Source: Pelagibius sp. CAU 1746
Lineage (GTDB): Bacteria; Pseudomonadota; Alphaproteobacteria; Kiloniellales; Kiloniellaceae
Length of the DNA stretch: 64,000 nt
Direction: 5' to 3'
Assembly (NCBI RefSeq): GCF_039839785.1
Contig: NZ_JBDOQT010000001.1
Coordinates: 1,054,001 to 1,118,000, forward strand
Shown here: piece after piece, positions 47,565-55,971 of the stretch
How the letters are laid out: each line of letters begins with the position of its first letter
Position numbering within the stretch: the stretch's first letter is position 1
Translations under genes and position numbers: made by a program
The notes under the pieces: model-generated
The model's database searches: none
Seen by the model: only the letters and a program-made list of their open reading frames with translations
What the model was told of the DNA's origin: nothing

Positions 47565-48643
47565 GCCCGAGGCCGCGTCCCGGCATTCTGGATGTCGCCC
47601 CTTACGTCGGCGGGGAGTCCAAGGCGGCCGGGGTCAACCGCGTCATCCGCCTGGCCTCCAACGAGAACCCGCTGGGGCCCAGCCCGCTGGCCGTCGCCGC
47701 CTACGAGGCGGAGAAGTCGCAGCTCCACCGCTACCCCGACGGCGGCGCCAGGGAGCTGCGTCAGGCCATCGCCGAGACGCAGTCCCTGCAGACGGACCGC
47801 ATCGTCTGCGGCGCCGGCTCCGACGAGCTGATCGGCCTGCTGGTGCGCGCCTATGCCGGCCAGGGCGACGAGGTGCTGTACAGCGAGCACGGCTTTCTGA
47901 TGTACCCGATCGCCGCCAAGACCGCCGGCGCGACCCCGGTGGCGGCGCCGGAGGCCAACCTGACCGCCGACGTGGACGGCCTCTTGGCGCGGGTCACCGA
48001 GCGCACGCGCCTGGTCTTCGTCGCCAATCCGAACAATCCCACCGGCAGCTACATCTCCGAGGCGGCGCTGCGGCGTCTGCACAAGGGCCTGCCGGACGGC
48101 GTGCTGCTGGTGGTCGACATGGCCTATGCCGAATACGTCTCGGCGCCCGACTACCCGCAGGTGGCGGACCTGGTGGAGAGCGCCGGCAACGTCGTCATGC
48201 TGCGCACCTTCTCCAAGATCCACGGCCTCGCGGCCCTGCGCCTCGGTTGGGCCTACTGCCCGCCGGCGGTGGTCGACGTGCTGAACCGGGTGCGCGGCCC
48301 CTTCAACGTCAGCCAGGCGGCCCAGGCCGCCGGTATCGCCGCCGTGCGCGACCGCGACCACGTGACCTCTTCGATCGCCCATAACAGCAAGTGGCTCGCC
48401 TGGTTCAGCGGGGAAGCGGCCAAGGCCGGCATCGAGGCGCTGCCCAGCGTCGGCAACTTCGTGCTGCTGCGCTTTCCCGGCGGCGGCGCCCAGGCCGAAG
48501 CCGTGCTGGCCGAGATGAAGCGCCGGGGCATCCTGCTGCGCGGCATGGCCGGCTACGGCCTGCCCGACTGCCTGCGCGTCACCATCGGCACCGAAGAGGA
48601 GTTGCGCGCCACCGCCGAGGCCTTGGCGGAGGTGATGTCATGA
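47561..48643 (+). CDS. hisC: Histidinol-phosphate/aromatic aminotransferase
   Basis: The 360-residue PLP enzyme has RLASNENPLGPSPLAV at residue 25 and the Schiff-base lysine in LRTFSKIHGLAALRLGW. It transaminates histidinol-phosphate precursors or aromatic keto acids. Here it lies between chorismate mutase and TyrC-type dehydrogenase genes with ATGA overlaps on both sides, so a role in tyrosine/phenylalanine synthesis is likely in addition to or instead of histidine. The gene name is by family. Confidence 0.85.
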   Translation: MSPRPRPGILDVAPYVGGESKAAGVNRVIRLASNENPLGPSPLAVAAYEAEKSQLHRYPDGGARELRQAIAETQSLQTDRIVCGAGSDELIGLLVRAYAGQGDEVLYSEHGFLMYPIAAKTAGATPVAAPEANLTADVDGLLARVTERTRLVFVANPNNPTGSYISEAALRRLHKGLPDGVLLVVDMAYAEYVSAPDYPQVADLVESAGNVVMLRTFSKIHGLAALRLGWAYCPPAVVDVLNRVRGPFNVSQAAQAAGIAAVRDRDHVTSSIAHNSKWLAWFSGEAAKAGIEALPSVGNFVLLRFPGGGAQAEAVLAEMKRRGILLRGMAGYGLPDCLRVTIGTEEELRATAEALAEVMS

Positions 48644-49614
48644 GCGCGCCCGCGGAAGGGCCGCTGTTCGACAAGGTGGCGCTGCTCGGCGCCGGCCTCA
48701 TCGGCTCCTCCCTGGCCTGGGCGGTGCGCGCCCGCGGCCTGGCCGGCCACGTCGCCGCCTATTCGCGCCGCGAGGAGACCCGCGCCACCATCGAGAAGCT
48801 GGGCTTTGCCGATTCCGTCCACGGCGACCCCGCCGAGGCGGTGAAGGACGCCGGCCTGGTGATCTTCTGCGTGCCGGTCGGCGCCAACGAGGCGGTCGCC
48901 AAGGCGGTCGGCCCGCACCTGGCCGCCGGCGCCATCGTCACCGACGTCGGCTCCGTCAAGCAGGCGGTGGTGCGCGACATCGGGCCCTATCTGCCCGAAG
49001 GCGTCGAGTTCGTGCCCGGCCATCCCATCGCCGGCACCGAACACTCCGGGCCGGAGGCCGGCTTCGGCGACCTCTTCGAGCAGCGCTGGTGCATCCTGAC
49101 GCCGGTACCCGGCACGCCCGAGCCGGCGGTCGACAGGCTGAAGACTTTTTGGGAGCGCTGCGGCTCCACCGTCACCCTCATGGACGCCGGCCACCACGAC
49201 AAGGTGCTGGCCATCACCTCTCACTTGCCGCACCTCATCGCCTATACCATCGTCGGCACCGCCGTCGACCTGGAAGAGAGCGAGCGTGCCGAAGTGGTGA
49301 AGTTCTCCGCCGGCGGCTTCCGCGACTTCACCCGTATCGCCGGCTCCGATCCGGTGATGTGGCGCGACGTCTTCCTCAACAACCGCGAGGCGGTGCTGGA
49401 GATGCTGCAACGTTTCTCCGAGGATCTGACCGCCCTGCAGCGGGCGATCCGCTGGGGCGAGGGAGAGACTTTGGAGGGCCTGTTCCGCCGCACCCGCGAG
49501 ATCCGCAGCGGCGTCATCGAGGCCCATCAGGCCGGCACCTTCGATGCTAGAGAACCGGAGCGACTGGGAATAGCGGGATCGGCCCCAGGTAAAGCAGGCC
49601 CTGGCGAAGACTGA
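48640..49614 (+). CDS. tyrC: Prephenate/arogenate dehydrogenase
   Basis: The 324-residue NAD-dependent dehydrogenase has an N-terminal VALLGAGLIGSSLAWAVRA nucleotide motif and the conserved GHPIAGTEHSGPEAG segment near residue 127, followed by the helical dimerisation half. The histidine in this segment is the expected catalytic base. The last about 22 residues (AREPERLGIAGSAPGKAGPGED) overlap the end of the convergent DUF2125 gene by 68 bp and look unconserved. It starts in an ATGA overlap with hisC. Confidence 0.88.
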   Translation: MSAPAEGPLFDKVALLGAGLIGSSLAWAVRARGLAGHVAAYSRREETRATIEKLGFADSVHGDPAEAVKDAGLVIFCVPVGANEAVAKAVGPHLAAGAIVTDVGSVKQAVVRDIGPYLPEGVEFVPGHPIAGTEHSGPEAGFGDLFEQRWCILTPVPGTPEPAVDRLKTFWERCGSTVTLMDAGHHDKVLAITSHLPHLIAYTIVGTAVDLEESERAEVVKFSAGGFRDFTRIAGSDPVMWRDVFLNNREAVLEMLQRFSEDLTALQRAIRWGEGETLEGLFRRTREIRSGVIEAHQAGTFDAREPERLGIAGSAPGKAGPGED

Positions 49615-50617
49615 TCGGCGCCGCCAGCACCGTTTCCCCCGTCTCCCCGTCCGTCTGACCCATGGCGGCCACCGCGATCTGCGCGGCCAGCGCCGCTTCG
49701 GGTTTGATCTTGCCGCTGTCGATCAGCCGCCGGATGATCTTGTTGGCGCCCTTCAGTTCCGCCTCGAAGAGCCCGGCCGGGCGTAGCGCCTCGTCCAGCC
49801 CCAGGCGTCCCTCGGCCCGCAGGTCGAGCGGCCCCCAGAGCGCGACGAGGTGATGGAAGCGCCAGCGCCCGCCGCCGTCGCGCCAGGCCGGCAGGGCTTC
49901 TTCGGGCTTGCCCGGCGGAATACCGCCGATCAGCGTTGAATCGAAGGAGAGGCGGGCCACCGCGTCGCCCAGCAGGCCGCCGCGGCCCGGCGGCAGTTCG
50001 ACGAAGAGCGCCTCGCCCACCAGGTCGACTTCGTCCAGCGCCTCGCCGCCGGCCTGTCTTGCGCCCTCGCGCAGCGGCCCCAGCCTGGCGGAGAGCCGCT
50101 GCAGGGTGATCGTCTCGATAGCGGCGCCGCTGACCTGCAGCACGCCCAGGTCGACCGCGGCGCTCTCCACCTTGCCGTCGCGGCGCAGCACCACGCGGCC
50201 GCTGGCCTCCTCGGCGGCCACGTCGACCTGCTTGGGCTCCGGCGTGCCGTCCGGTTCTCCAGTCAGTTCTCTGGCCAGTTCCGCCGGCAGGCTGAGGCGG
50301 TGCAGGCCGGGATAGCGCAGGTCGATGGTGAAAGGCGCCCACAGCTTGGCCTCGCCGCTGACCGGCGGCCCCTGCCAGGTCAGGCCCTGGGGCGTCACCA
50401 CCCGCGGTTCGCGGAAGGTGACGGAAAGCGCGAAGGGAAAGCCGGCGAATTCGGGCCCCTGGTAGGCGATGTCGTAGCCGCGCGCGGCCTGTTCGGCGCG
50501 CCACTTGGCGATGCCGCCGTCCAGCGCCTGGCGCGCCCAGAGCCAATACCCGGAGAGCGCGCCGGCGAGCAGCAGCAGCGCAAAGGTGGTGAAGACGGCA
50601 AGGCGATAGCGGTTCAT
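49547..50617 (-). CDS. DUF2125 domain protein
   Basis: The 356-residue protein has an N-terminal membrane anchor or uncleaved signal (RLAVFTTFALLLLAGALSGYWL), then the DUF2125 pattern GYDIAYQGPEFAGFPFAL and alternating strands to the end. DUF2125 proteins are alphaproteobacterial envelope proteins of unknown function. The ATG at 50617 is chosen; 50626 and 50686 are in-frame alternatives. The stop end overlaps tyrC by 68 bp on the opposite strand. Confidence 0.8.
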   Translation of the reverse strand: MNRYRLAVFTTFALLLLAGALSGYWLWARQALDGGIAKWRAEQAARGYDIAYQGPEFAGFPFALSVTFREPRVVTPQGLTWQGPPVSGEAKLWAPFTIDLRYPGLHRLSLPAELARELTGEPDGTPEPKQVDVAAEEASGRVVLRRDGKVESAAVDLGVLQVSGAAIETITLQRLSARLGPLREGARQAGGEALDEVDLVGEALFVELPPGRGGLLGDAVARLSFDSTLIGGIPPGKPEEALPAWRDGGGRWRFHHLVALWGPLDLRAEGRLGLDEALRPAGLFEAELKGANKIIRRLIDSGKIKPEAALAAQIAVAAMGQTDGETGETVLAAPISLRQGLLYLGPIPLFPVAPVL

Positions 50618-50736
50618 GGGCGGCATGATAGGTCTCCGCCGGGCCCCTTGCAGCCCCCAATTCGGGCCGGGGCGGGCGGCTTGCATCGGCGGGCGCGGCC
50701 TCTAACATGTTGACCGCCCCATCAGAAAGGGTCCCG

Positions 50737-51360
50737 ATGACGCCCCCCAAGCCGCCGACGCTCGACGACCTTCAGAACCTCACGGCCGAGGAGCTGGCTG
50801 CGTGCCGTCTCAGCTTGCCGGCCGATAAGGATTTCTGGGTCTTCGGCTACGGCTCGCTGATGTGGCATCCGGGCTTTGCTCATGTAGAGGTGCGCCTCGC
50901 CCGCCTGCGCGGCTTCCACCGCAGCTTCTGCATCTATTCCCACCGCTACCGCGGCACGCCGCAGGCGCCGGGGTTGGTCCTGGGCCTGGACCGCGGCGGC
51001 TCCTGCCACGGCATGGTCTACCGGGTGCCGGCGGCCGAAGGCGAGGGGGTGCTGGACTATCTTTACGAGCGCGAGATGGTCACCGGCGTCTACCGGCCCT
51101 CCTGGCGCCGGGCCGAGACCGAGCAGGGGCCGGTCAGCGCCATCACCTTCGTGGTCGACCGCGACCACCGCCAGTACGCCGGGCGCCTGGATCGCGACGA
51201 CATGGTCGAACTGATCCTGCAGGGCTGCGGCAACCGGGGGCCCTGCATGGAGTATTTGGAGAACACCGTGCACCACCTGCGCAACCTGGGCCTCAAGGAC
51301 CGCGGCCTGGAGCGCCTGCTGAAGGAGGTCGCCCGCCGCCGCAAGGAGAACGGCCGATGA
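50737..51360 (+). CDS. ChaC-type gamma-glutamylcyclotransferase
   Basis: The 207-residue protein has the ChaC signature FGYGSLMWHPGF near residue 40 and the catalytic glutamate in YEREMVTGVY. It releases 5-oxoproline from glutathione, so it may act in glutathione turnover. The ATG at 50737 follows AGAAAGG at good spacing; 50707 is an earlier in-frame ATG. Its stop overlaps the next gene by 4 bp (ATGA). Confidence 0.87.
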   Translation: MTPPKPPTLDDLQNLTAEELAACRLSLPADKDFWVFGYGSLMWHPGFAHVEVRLARLRGFHRSFCIYSHRYRGTPQAPGLVLGLDRGGSCHGMVYRVPAAEGEGVLDYLYEREMVTGVYRPSWRRAETEQGPVSAITFVVDRDHRQYAGRLDRDDMVELILQGCGNRGPCMEYLENTVHHLRNLGLKDRGLERLLKEVARRRKENGR

Positions 51361-52304
51361 AACCGATCACCCGCGAAGCCGTCGCCGAGACCGAACGGCT
51401 GATCCGCCCCTACGTCCGGCGCACGCCGGTGCTGACGGTCGGCCTGGAGGACTTCGGGCCCGCCTGCGAAGGGGCGCCGCGTCCGCTGGACCTGAAGCTG
51501 GAGTTCCTGCAGCATTCCGGTTCCTTCAAGGCGCGCGGCGCCTTCGCCAACCTGCTGACCCGCAAGGTGCCGGAGGCGGGCGTGGTGGCGGCGTCCGGCG
51601 GCAACCACGGCGCCGCCGTGGCCTACGCGGCCCGGAAGCTGGGCATTCCCGCGACCATCTTCCTGCCCTCGGTCACCTCGCCGGCCAAGGCCGAGCGCAT
51701 CGAGCGCTACGGCGCGAAGCTGGTGGTCGGCGGCGAGCGCTATGCCGACGCCCTTGCCGCCAGCGAGATCTTCGTCGCCGAGAGCGGCGCTCTGCCGGTG
51801 CACGCCTTCGACCAGCCGGAGACCCTGCTGGGCCAGGGCAGCGTCGGCCTGGAGATCGAGGAGCAGTTACCGCAGATCGACAGCCTGCTGGTGGCGACCG
51901 GCGGCGGCGGCCTGATCGGCGGCATCGCCGCCTGGTTCGCCGGGCGCATCAAGGTGGTGGCGGTGGAGCCCGAGGGCGCGCCGACCCTCTACAAGGCCCT
52001 GGCGGCGGGCCATCCGGTGGACGCCGAGGCCGAGGGCATCGCCGCCGACTCCCTGGCGCCGCGCCAGGTCGGTCGGCTCATGTTCCCCCTGGCCAAGGCC
52101 CATGTGGCGCGCTCGGTCCTGGTCAGCGACGACGACATCCGCGCCGCCCAGCGGGCCCTCTGGGAGACGCTGCGGGTGGTGACGGAGCCCGGCGGGGCGG
52201 CGGCCATGGCGGCGCTGCTCAGCGGCAAATACCGCCCGGCAGCGGAGGAAAGGGTGGCCGTGCTGCTCTGCGGGGCCAACACCACCGCCGTCGACTTCGG
52301 GTGA
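51357..52304 (+). CDS. Threonine/serine dehydratase-like PLP enzyme
   Basis: The 315-residue enzyme is a fold-type II PLP protein. The Schiff-base lysine is in SGSFKARGAFAN, the phosphate loop is ATGGGGLIGGIAAW, and ASGGNHGAAVAYAAR binds the substrate. It deaminates threonine or serine, or relates to the serine racemase branch; no ACT domain is present, so it is not the feedback-controlled biosynthetic type. It overlaps the ChaC gene by 4 bp, which hints at linked glutathione-amino acid turnover. Confidence 0.85.
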   Translation: MKPITREAVAETERLIRPYVRRTPVLTVGLEDFGPACEGAPRPLDLKLEFLQHSGSFKARGAFANLLTRKVPEAGVVAASGGNHGAAVAYAARKLGIPATIFLPSVTSPAKAERIERYGAKLVVGGERYADALAASEIFVAESGALPVHAFDQPETLLGQGSVGLEIEEQLPQIDSLLVATGGGGLIGGIAAWFAGRIKVVAVEPEGAPTLYKALAAGHPVDAEAEGIAADSLAPRQVGRLMFPLAKAHVARSVLVSDDDIRAAQRALWETLRVVTEPGGAAAMAALLSGKYRPAAEERVAVLLCGANTTAVDFG

Positions 52305-52517
52305 CGGCCCGGCGGCCCTTTCTCAGCTAAACCCTTGGGAATCGCGGAATTTCTTGCCTCGCAAGGCCGCAAGCTGCCCGCCGCGCCGGGCCGTCACATT
52401 CTCGTGTAGTGACGTGATTTGATCGCTCCCGGCGCGGCCAAATATCTCTAAGCCAGCAGGCAGTGGTCTGCGCCCCGTTGAGGGGATTGGTGCAACAGGA
52501 GATGTGAGGTTTCCCCC

Positions 52518-53075
52518 ATGATGCGCAAACTCCTTCTGGCCTCGGCCCTGTCGGTCCTGACGTTGGGCGCGGCCCAGGCCGGTGAGCAGTACGTCGACGA
52601 GACCGGCTACGCGGTCAGCGGCTACGACCCCGTCGCCTTCTTCGATCTGAAGCAGAACCCGGTCGGCGAGAAGCAACCGGAAGCGGTCCCCGGCAAGGCG
52701 AGCATCACCGCCGAGTACAACGGCGCCAAGTGGGCCTTCGCCTCGGAGGCCAACCGCGACAAGTTCCTTGCCGATCCGGAGAAGTACGCCCCGGCCTATG
52801 ACGGCCACTGCGCCTATGGCGTTGCCAAGGACGGCAAGGTGCCGGGCAACCCCAACCTGTGGCGCATTCTCGACGGCAAGCTCTATCTGAACATCACCCC
52901 CACGGTGGTGGGCTTCTGGGAGAAGGACATCGACGGCTTCCTGAAAACTTCCGAGAGCAATTGGAAATCGCAGGAATCCAAGCCGGCCTCGTCCCAGAGC
53001 TGGAAGAAGATCAAAGACAATAGCGGCACCTATTCGGTCGAAGCGCCGGTGATTCCGGAAGCGCTGACCAACTGA
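52518..53075 (+). CDS. Exported YHS-domain protein
   Basis: The 185-residue protein has a signal peptide ([18 protein letters not shown]) and the YHS-like pattern [14 protein letters not shown] near residue 36, [19 protein letters not shown] and [15 protein letters not shown]. The cysteine there occupies the position that is selenocysteine in some relatives. These exported proteins are thought to bind metals. It lies 70 bp upstream of the bufferin precursor gene, on the same strand, and may belong to the same copper response. Confidence 0.82.
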   Translation: MMRKLLLASALSVLTLGAAQAGEQYVDETGYAVSGYDPVAFFDLKQNPVGEKQPEAVPGKASITAEYNGAKWAFASEANRDKFLADPEKYAPAYDGHCAYGVAKDGKVPGNPNLWRILDGKLYLNITPTVVGFWEKDIDGFLKTSESNWKSQESKPASSQSWKKIKDNSGTYSVEAPVIPEALTN

Positions 53076-53145
53076 ACCGCGTTTCGGGCAGCACAGCCTC
53101 GAACGCAATCGGACTGCATGCGAGTGTAACAAGGAGAGCCCTCAT

Positions 53146-53475
53146 ATGGCTGACAAGACGAAATTGATGAGCGCCGCGATGATCGCCGGTGCGGTGGCCT
53201 TGGCGGTTTCCGCGACTGCGGAAGTGAACCCCGCTGCGGCGCAGGCCAAGGAGAAGTGCTACGGCATCTCGATGGCCGGTCAGAACGACTGCTCGGCCGG
53301 CCCCGGCACCACCTGCGCCGGCACCTCGACGATCGACTACCAGGGCAACGCCTGGAAGCTGGTGCCCGCCGGCGACTGCGCCAAGTACGGCATCGAGGAA
53401 AGCGAGGCCAAGTACGAGCTGCCCGGCGACCGCAAGGGCTCGCTCGAGGCGCTGGAGCGCGACCTGCCGGCCTGA
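53146..53475 (+). CDS. Bufferin-type RiPP precursor (BufA1-like, DUF2282)
   Basis: The 109-residue protein has a long hydrophobic leader ([23 protein letters not shown]) that serves as a signal peptide. Its core has four cysteines at 38, 49, 57 and 78, with KCYGIS, NDCSAG, TTCAGT and GDCAKYG around them. This spacing matches DUF2282 precursors whose central cysteines are converted to thiooxazoles by MNIO enzymes to make periplasmic copper-binding bufferins. AAGGAG lies before the ATG. The next genes are the maturation enzymes. Copper binding is inferred from the family. Confidence 0.85.
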   Translation: MADKTKLMSAAMIAGAVALAVSATAEVNPAAAQAKEKCYGISMAGQNDCSAGPGTTCAGTSTIDYQGNAWKLVPAGDCAKYGIEESEAKYELPGDRKGSLEALERDLPA

Positions 53476-53498
53476 GGCAGGCGTTCTTGGAGTCCCGT

Positions 53499-53528
53499 GA
53501 CCCGGCCGTGTTCCATCGCGGCCGGGTC
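53499..53528 (+). promoter_or_regulatory. Perfect hairpin between bufferin precursor and maturase genes
   Basis: GACCCGGCCG (53499-53508) pairs perfectly with CGGCCGGGTC (53519-53528) around a 10-base loop. It lies 24 bp past the precursor stop and before the DUF692 gene. There is no T-tract, so it is not a canonical terminator. A structure here could stabilise the precursor mRNA or cut expression of the enzymes. Confidence 0.6.
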
Positions 53529-53565
53529 CGGCTTTCCTGGCATCGCAGTTTGGAGGACGGCAAGC

Positions 53566-54474
53566 ATGGCGGTTTCGGCGGAAATTCCGGCACGCGGGGG
53601 CGTGGGGCTGAAGGCCCAACACTATGATGCCATCCTGGGCGGCCGCCCCGATGTCGGCTGGTTCGAGGTGCACGCCGAGAACTACATGGGCGCCGGCGGC
53701 CCGCCGCATCACTACTTGGAGGCCATCCGCCGCGACTACCCCTTGTCGCTGCACGGTGTCGGCCTCTCCATCGGGGGCGACCGGCCCCTGGACGAGGATC
53801 ACCTGGCGCGGCTCAAGGCGCTGAACGACCGCTACCAGCCGGGGCTGGTCAGCGAGCACCTCGCCTGGTCGAGCCACAACGAGGTTTTTTTCAACGACCT
53901 GCTGCCGCTGCCCTACACGGGTGAAGCCGTGGCGCGGGTCAGCGAGCATATCGAACGCCTCCAGGATGTGCTGGGCCGGCGCATCCTGCTGGAGAACCCC
54001 TCTACCTACGTCGCCTTCGAGGCCAGCGAGATGAGCGAGCTGGATTTCCTGCAGGCCGTCTCCCTGCGCAGCGGCTGCGGGCTGCTGCTGGACGTGAACA
54101 ACGCGCTGGTGAGCGCCACCAACCAGGGCGCCAGCGCCGAGGCCTATATCGATGCCTTCCCCATGTCCGCGGTGGGCGAGATCCACCTGGCCGGCCACGC
54201 CCGCGACCGCGACGACGCCGGGCAGACGCTGCTGATCGACGCCCACGACCGCCCGGTCGACGACAAGGTCTGGACGCTCTATGCGCGCGCCATCGCCCGG
54301 GCCGGGGCCAGGCCGACGCTCATCGAATGGGACAACGACGTGCCGGCTTGGCGCGAGCTCTTCGCCGAGGCGCGCACCGCCGAGCGCCTGATGGCGGCGC
54401 AGGACGCCCTGCGCCGCAGCCGCGCCAATGGCGTTCGAACGGGCCGGGAGGCCGGACATGCAACGGCTGGCTGA
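53566..54474 (+). CDS. MNIO-family bufferin maturase (DUF692, BufB-like)
   Basis: The 302-residue protein is a DUF692 TIM-barrel multinuclear iron oxygenase. Metal-binding segments visible are WFEVHAENYM, LSLHGVGLSIG, LVSEHLAW, ILLENPS, LLLDVNN, IHLAGHARD and IDAHDRPV. It would install thiooxazole modifications on the cysteines of the adjacent precursor. The ATG at 53566 has GGAGGA 8 bp upstream. The gene is followed by the DUF2063 partner with a short overlap. Confidence 0.88.
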   Translation: MAVSAEIPARGGVGLKAQHYDAILGGRPDVGWFEVHAENYMGAGGPPHHYLEAIRRDYPLSLHGVGLSIGGDRPLDEDHLARLKALNDRYQPGLVSEHLAWSSHNEVFFNDLLPLPYTGEAVARVSEHIERLQDVLGRRILLENPSTYVAFEASEMSELDFLQAVSLRSGCGLLLDVNNALVSATNQGASAEAYIDAFPMSAVGEIHLAGHARDRDDAGQTLLIDAHDRPVDDKVWTLYARAIARAGARPTLIEWDNDVPAWRELFAEARTAERLMAAQDALRRSRANGVRTGREAGHATAG

Positions 54475-55261
54475 TCTGCAGGCGGACTTCGCGGCGGCGC
54501 TCAGGGACCCGGCCCTGCCGGTGCCGGCGGGCGTCCGCCAAGCGGCAAGGCGGGAGCAGGTGAAGCGGCCGCAGAGCCGGCGCTTCGACGTTTACCGCAA
54601 CAACATGATGGTCAGCCTCATCGAAGCGCTGGAGGCTACCTTCCCGGCGGTCAAGCGCCTGGTGGGCGCCGATTTCTTCAAGGCGGCGGCCAAGGTCTAT
54701 ATCCGGCAGGCGCCGCCGCGCTCGCCGGTGCTGCTGCTCTACGGCGAGACCTTCGGCGATTTCCTCGACGGTTTCGAGCCGGCGGCCGGCGTGCCTTACC
54801 TGGGCGATGTGGCGCGCCTGGAGTGGGCGCGCGTCGCCGCCTACCACGCCGCCGATGCGGAGCCTCTGCCCATAGAGCGCCTGGCGGCGGTGCCGCAGGG
54901 GCTTCTGACGGAAACGCGCTTCACGCTGCACCCCTCGCTGCGGCTCGTCAGCTCGAAGTATCCGGCCGCCTCTCTCTGGGCGGCGACCAGCGGCGCCGAC
55001 CCCGAGGCTGAGGTCGACATGAAGCGTGGCGAGGACGCGGCGGTGCTGCGCCCCATGCTGGCGGTCGACCTGCGGCTGCTGCCGCCGGGCGGCCATACCT
55101 TCATGGCCGCGCTGGCGGCGGGCCGCTCCCTGGGCGACGCGGCGGACCACGCGGCGCAGGCGGTGGCGGACTTCGATCTTGCCCGCCACCTGCAAGGGCT
55201 GTTCCAGCTCGGCGCCGTCGCCGCCCTCCATACGCCCGATCAGATCCAAGAACAGGCATAG
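54458..55261 (+). CDS. DUF2063 precursor-recognition protein (BufC-like)
   Basis: The 267-residue protein has the DUF2063 N-terminal helical segment (LADLQADFAAALRDPALPVP) and FDVYRNNMMVSLIEALEATFPAVKRLVG, then FFKAAAKVYIRQAPPRSPVLL. These partners deliver the precursor to the MNIO enzyme. I start it at ATG 54458 because GGGAGG lies 8 bp upstream; the longer start at 54428 gives a larger overlap with the DUF692 gene. Either start overlaps that gene. Confidence 0.85.
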   Translation: MQRLADLQADFAAALRDPALPVPAGVRQAARREQVKRPQSRRFDVYRNNMMVSLIEALEATFPAVKRLVGADFFKAAAKVYIRQAPPRSPVLLLYGETFGDFLDGFEPAAGVPYLGDVARLEWARVAAYHAADAEPLPIERLAAVPQGLLTETRFTLHPSLRLVSSKYPAASLWAATSGADPEAEVDMKRGEDAAVLRPMLAVDLRLLPPGGHTFMAALAAGRSLGDAADHAAQAVADFDLARHLQGLFQLGAVAALHTPDQIQEQA

Positions 55262-55271
55262 AGTTGGAACG

Positions 55272-55865
55272 ATGACTCAAGCGATTTCCCGCGCCCTGCG
55301 CCTCTACCACTGCACCACGACCTTGGCCGAGGCGCGCCTCGACGGCTGGTTCCTTGGCCTGACCGCGCGCTTCTTCTTCGCCGCCGTGCTGCTGGTCTAC
55401 TATCTGAATTCGGCCGCGACCAAGGTGGGCGAGGGCATCGCCGGCTTCTTCTCGGTCGGCGACAACGCCTATTTCCAGATCCTGCCCAGCGTGGTGGAGG
55501 CCTACAACTACGACGCTTCCCAGGTGCCCTTCTTTCCCTACGACCTGATCGTCATCGCCGGCACCTACGCCGAGTTCATCCTGCCGATCCTCATCGTGCT
55601 GGGGCTTTTCACGCGCCTGGCGGCGCTGGGCATGATCGGCTTCACCCTGGTGCAGAGCTACGTCGACATCGCTTTCCACGGCGTCGACGCCAAGACCATA
55701 GGCGCCTGGTTCGACCGCTTCTCCGACGCCGCGATCCTGGATCAGCGCGCGCTCTGGGTCTTCCTGCTGGTCTATCTTGTCGTGAAGGGCGCGGGCGCCG
55801 TGTCGCTGGACTGGGTGCTGGGGCGGAAGCTGGCGGCGCCGTCAGGCCAGCAGGTCGCGGCCTGA
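55272..55865 (+). CDS. DoxX-family membrane protein
   Basis: The 197-residue inner-membrane protein has DoxX-type helices: LGLTARFFFAAVLLVYYLNSAATKV, IVIAGTYAEFILPILIVLGLFTRLAALGMI and LWVFLLVYLVVKGAGAVSLD. DoxX proteins commonly close DUF692/DUF2063 operons and are thought to support membrane redox or metal handling. It lies 10 bp after the BufC-like gene. Palindromic repeats follow at 55884. Confidence 0.83.
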   Translation: MTQAISRALRLYHCTTTLAEARLDGWFLGLTARFFFAAVLLVYYLNSAATKVGEGIAGFFSVGDNAYFQILPSVVEAYNYDASQVPFFPYDLIVIAGTYAEFILPILIVLGLFTRLAALGMIGFTLVQSYVDIAFHGVDAKTIGAWFDRFSDAAILDQRALWVFLLVYLVVKGAGAVSLDWVLGRKLAAPSGQQVAA

Positions 55866-55883
55866 CGGTCTTCTCGCCTGTCA

Positions 55884-55957
55884 CCCTCGGACGTGTTCCG
55901 AGGGTCCAGGGCAACACCTCCGCGCCCGCCCTGGATGCTCGGGACAAGCCCGAGCAT
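55884..55957. repeat. Paired palindromic repeat between doxX and the SDR gene
   Basis: Two palindromes are present: CCCTCGGACGTGTTCCGAGGG (imperfect) at 55884-55904 and ATGCTCGGG-ACAAG-CCCGAGCAT at 55935-55957. Similar paired palindromes occur at 56842-56928. They fit the alphaproteobacterial pattern of short repeats containing GGGCTTGACCCGAGGG and its relatives. They sit in the convergent gap and may also act as a 3'-end structure for both genes. Confidence 0.75.
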
Positions 55958-55971
55958 GACAACCTAGGCGT

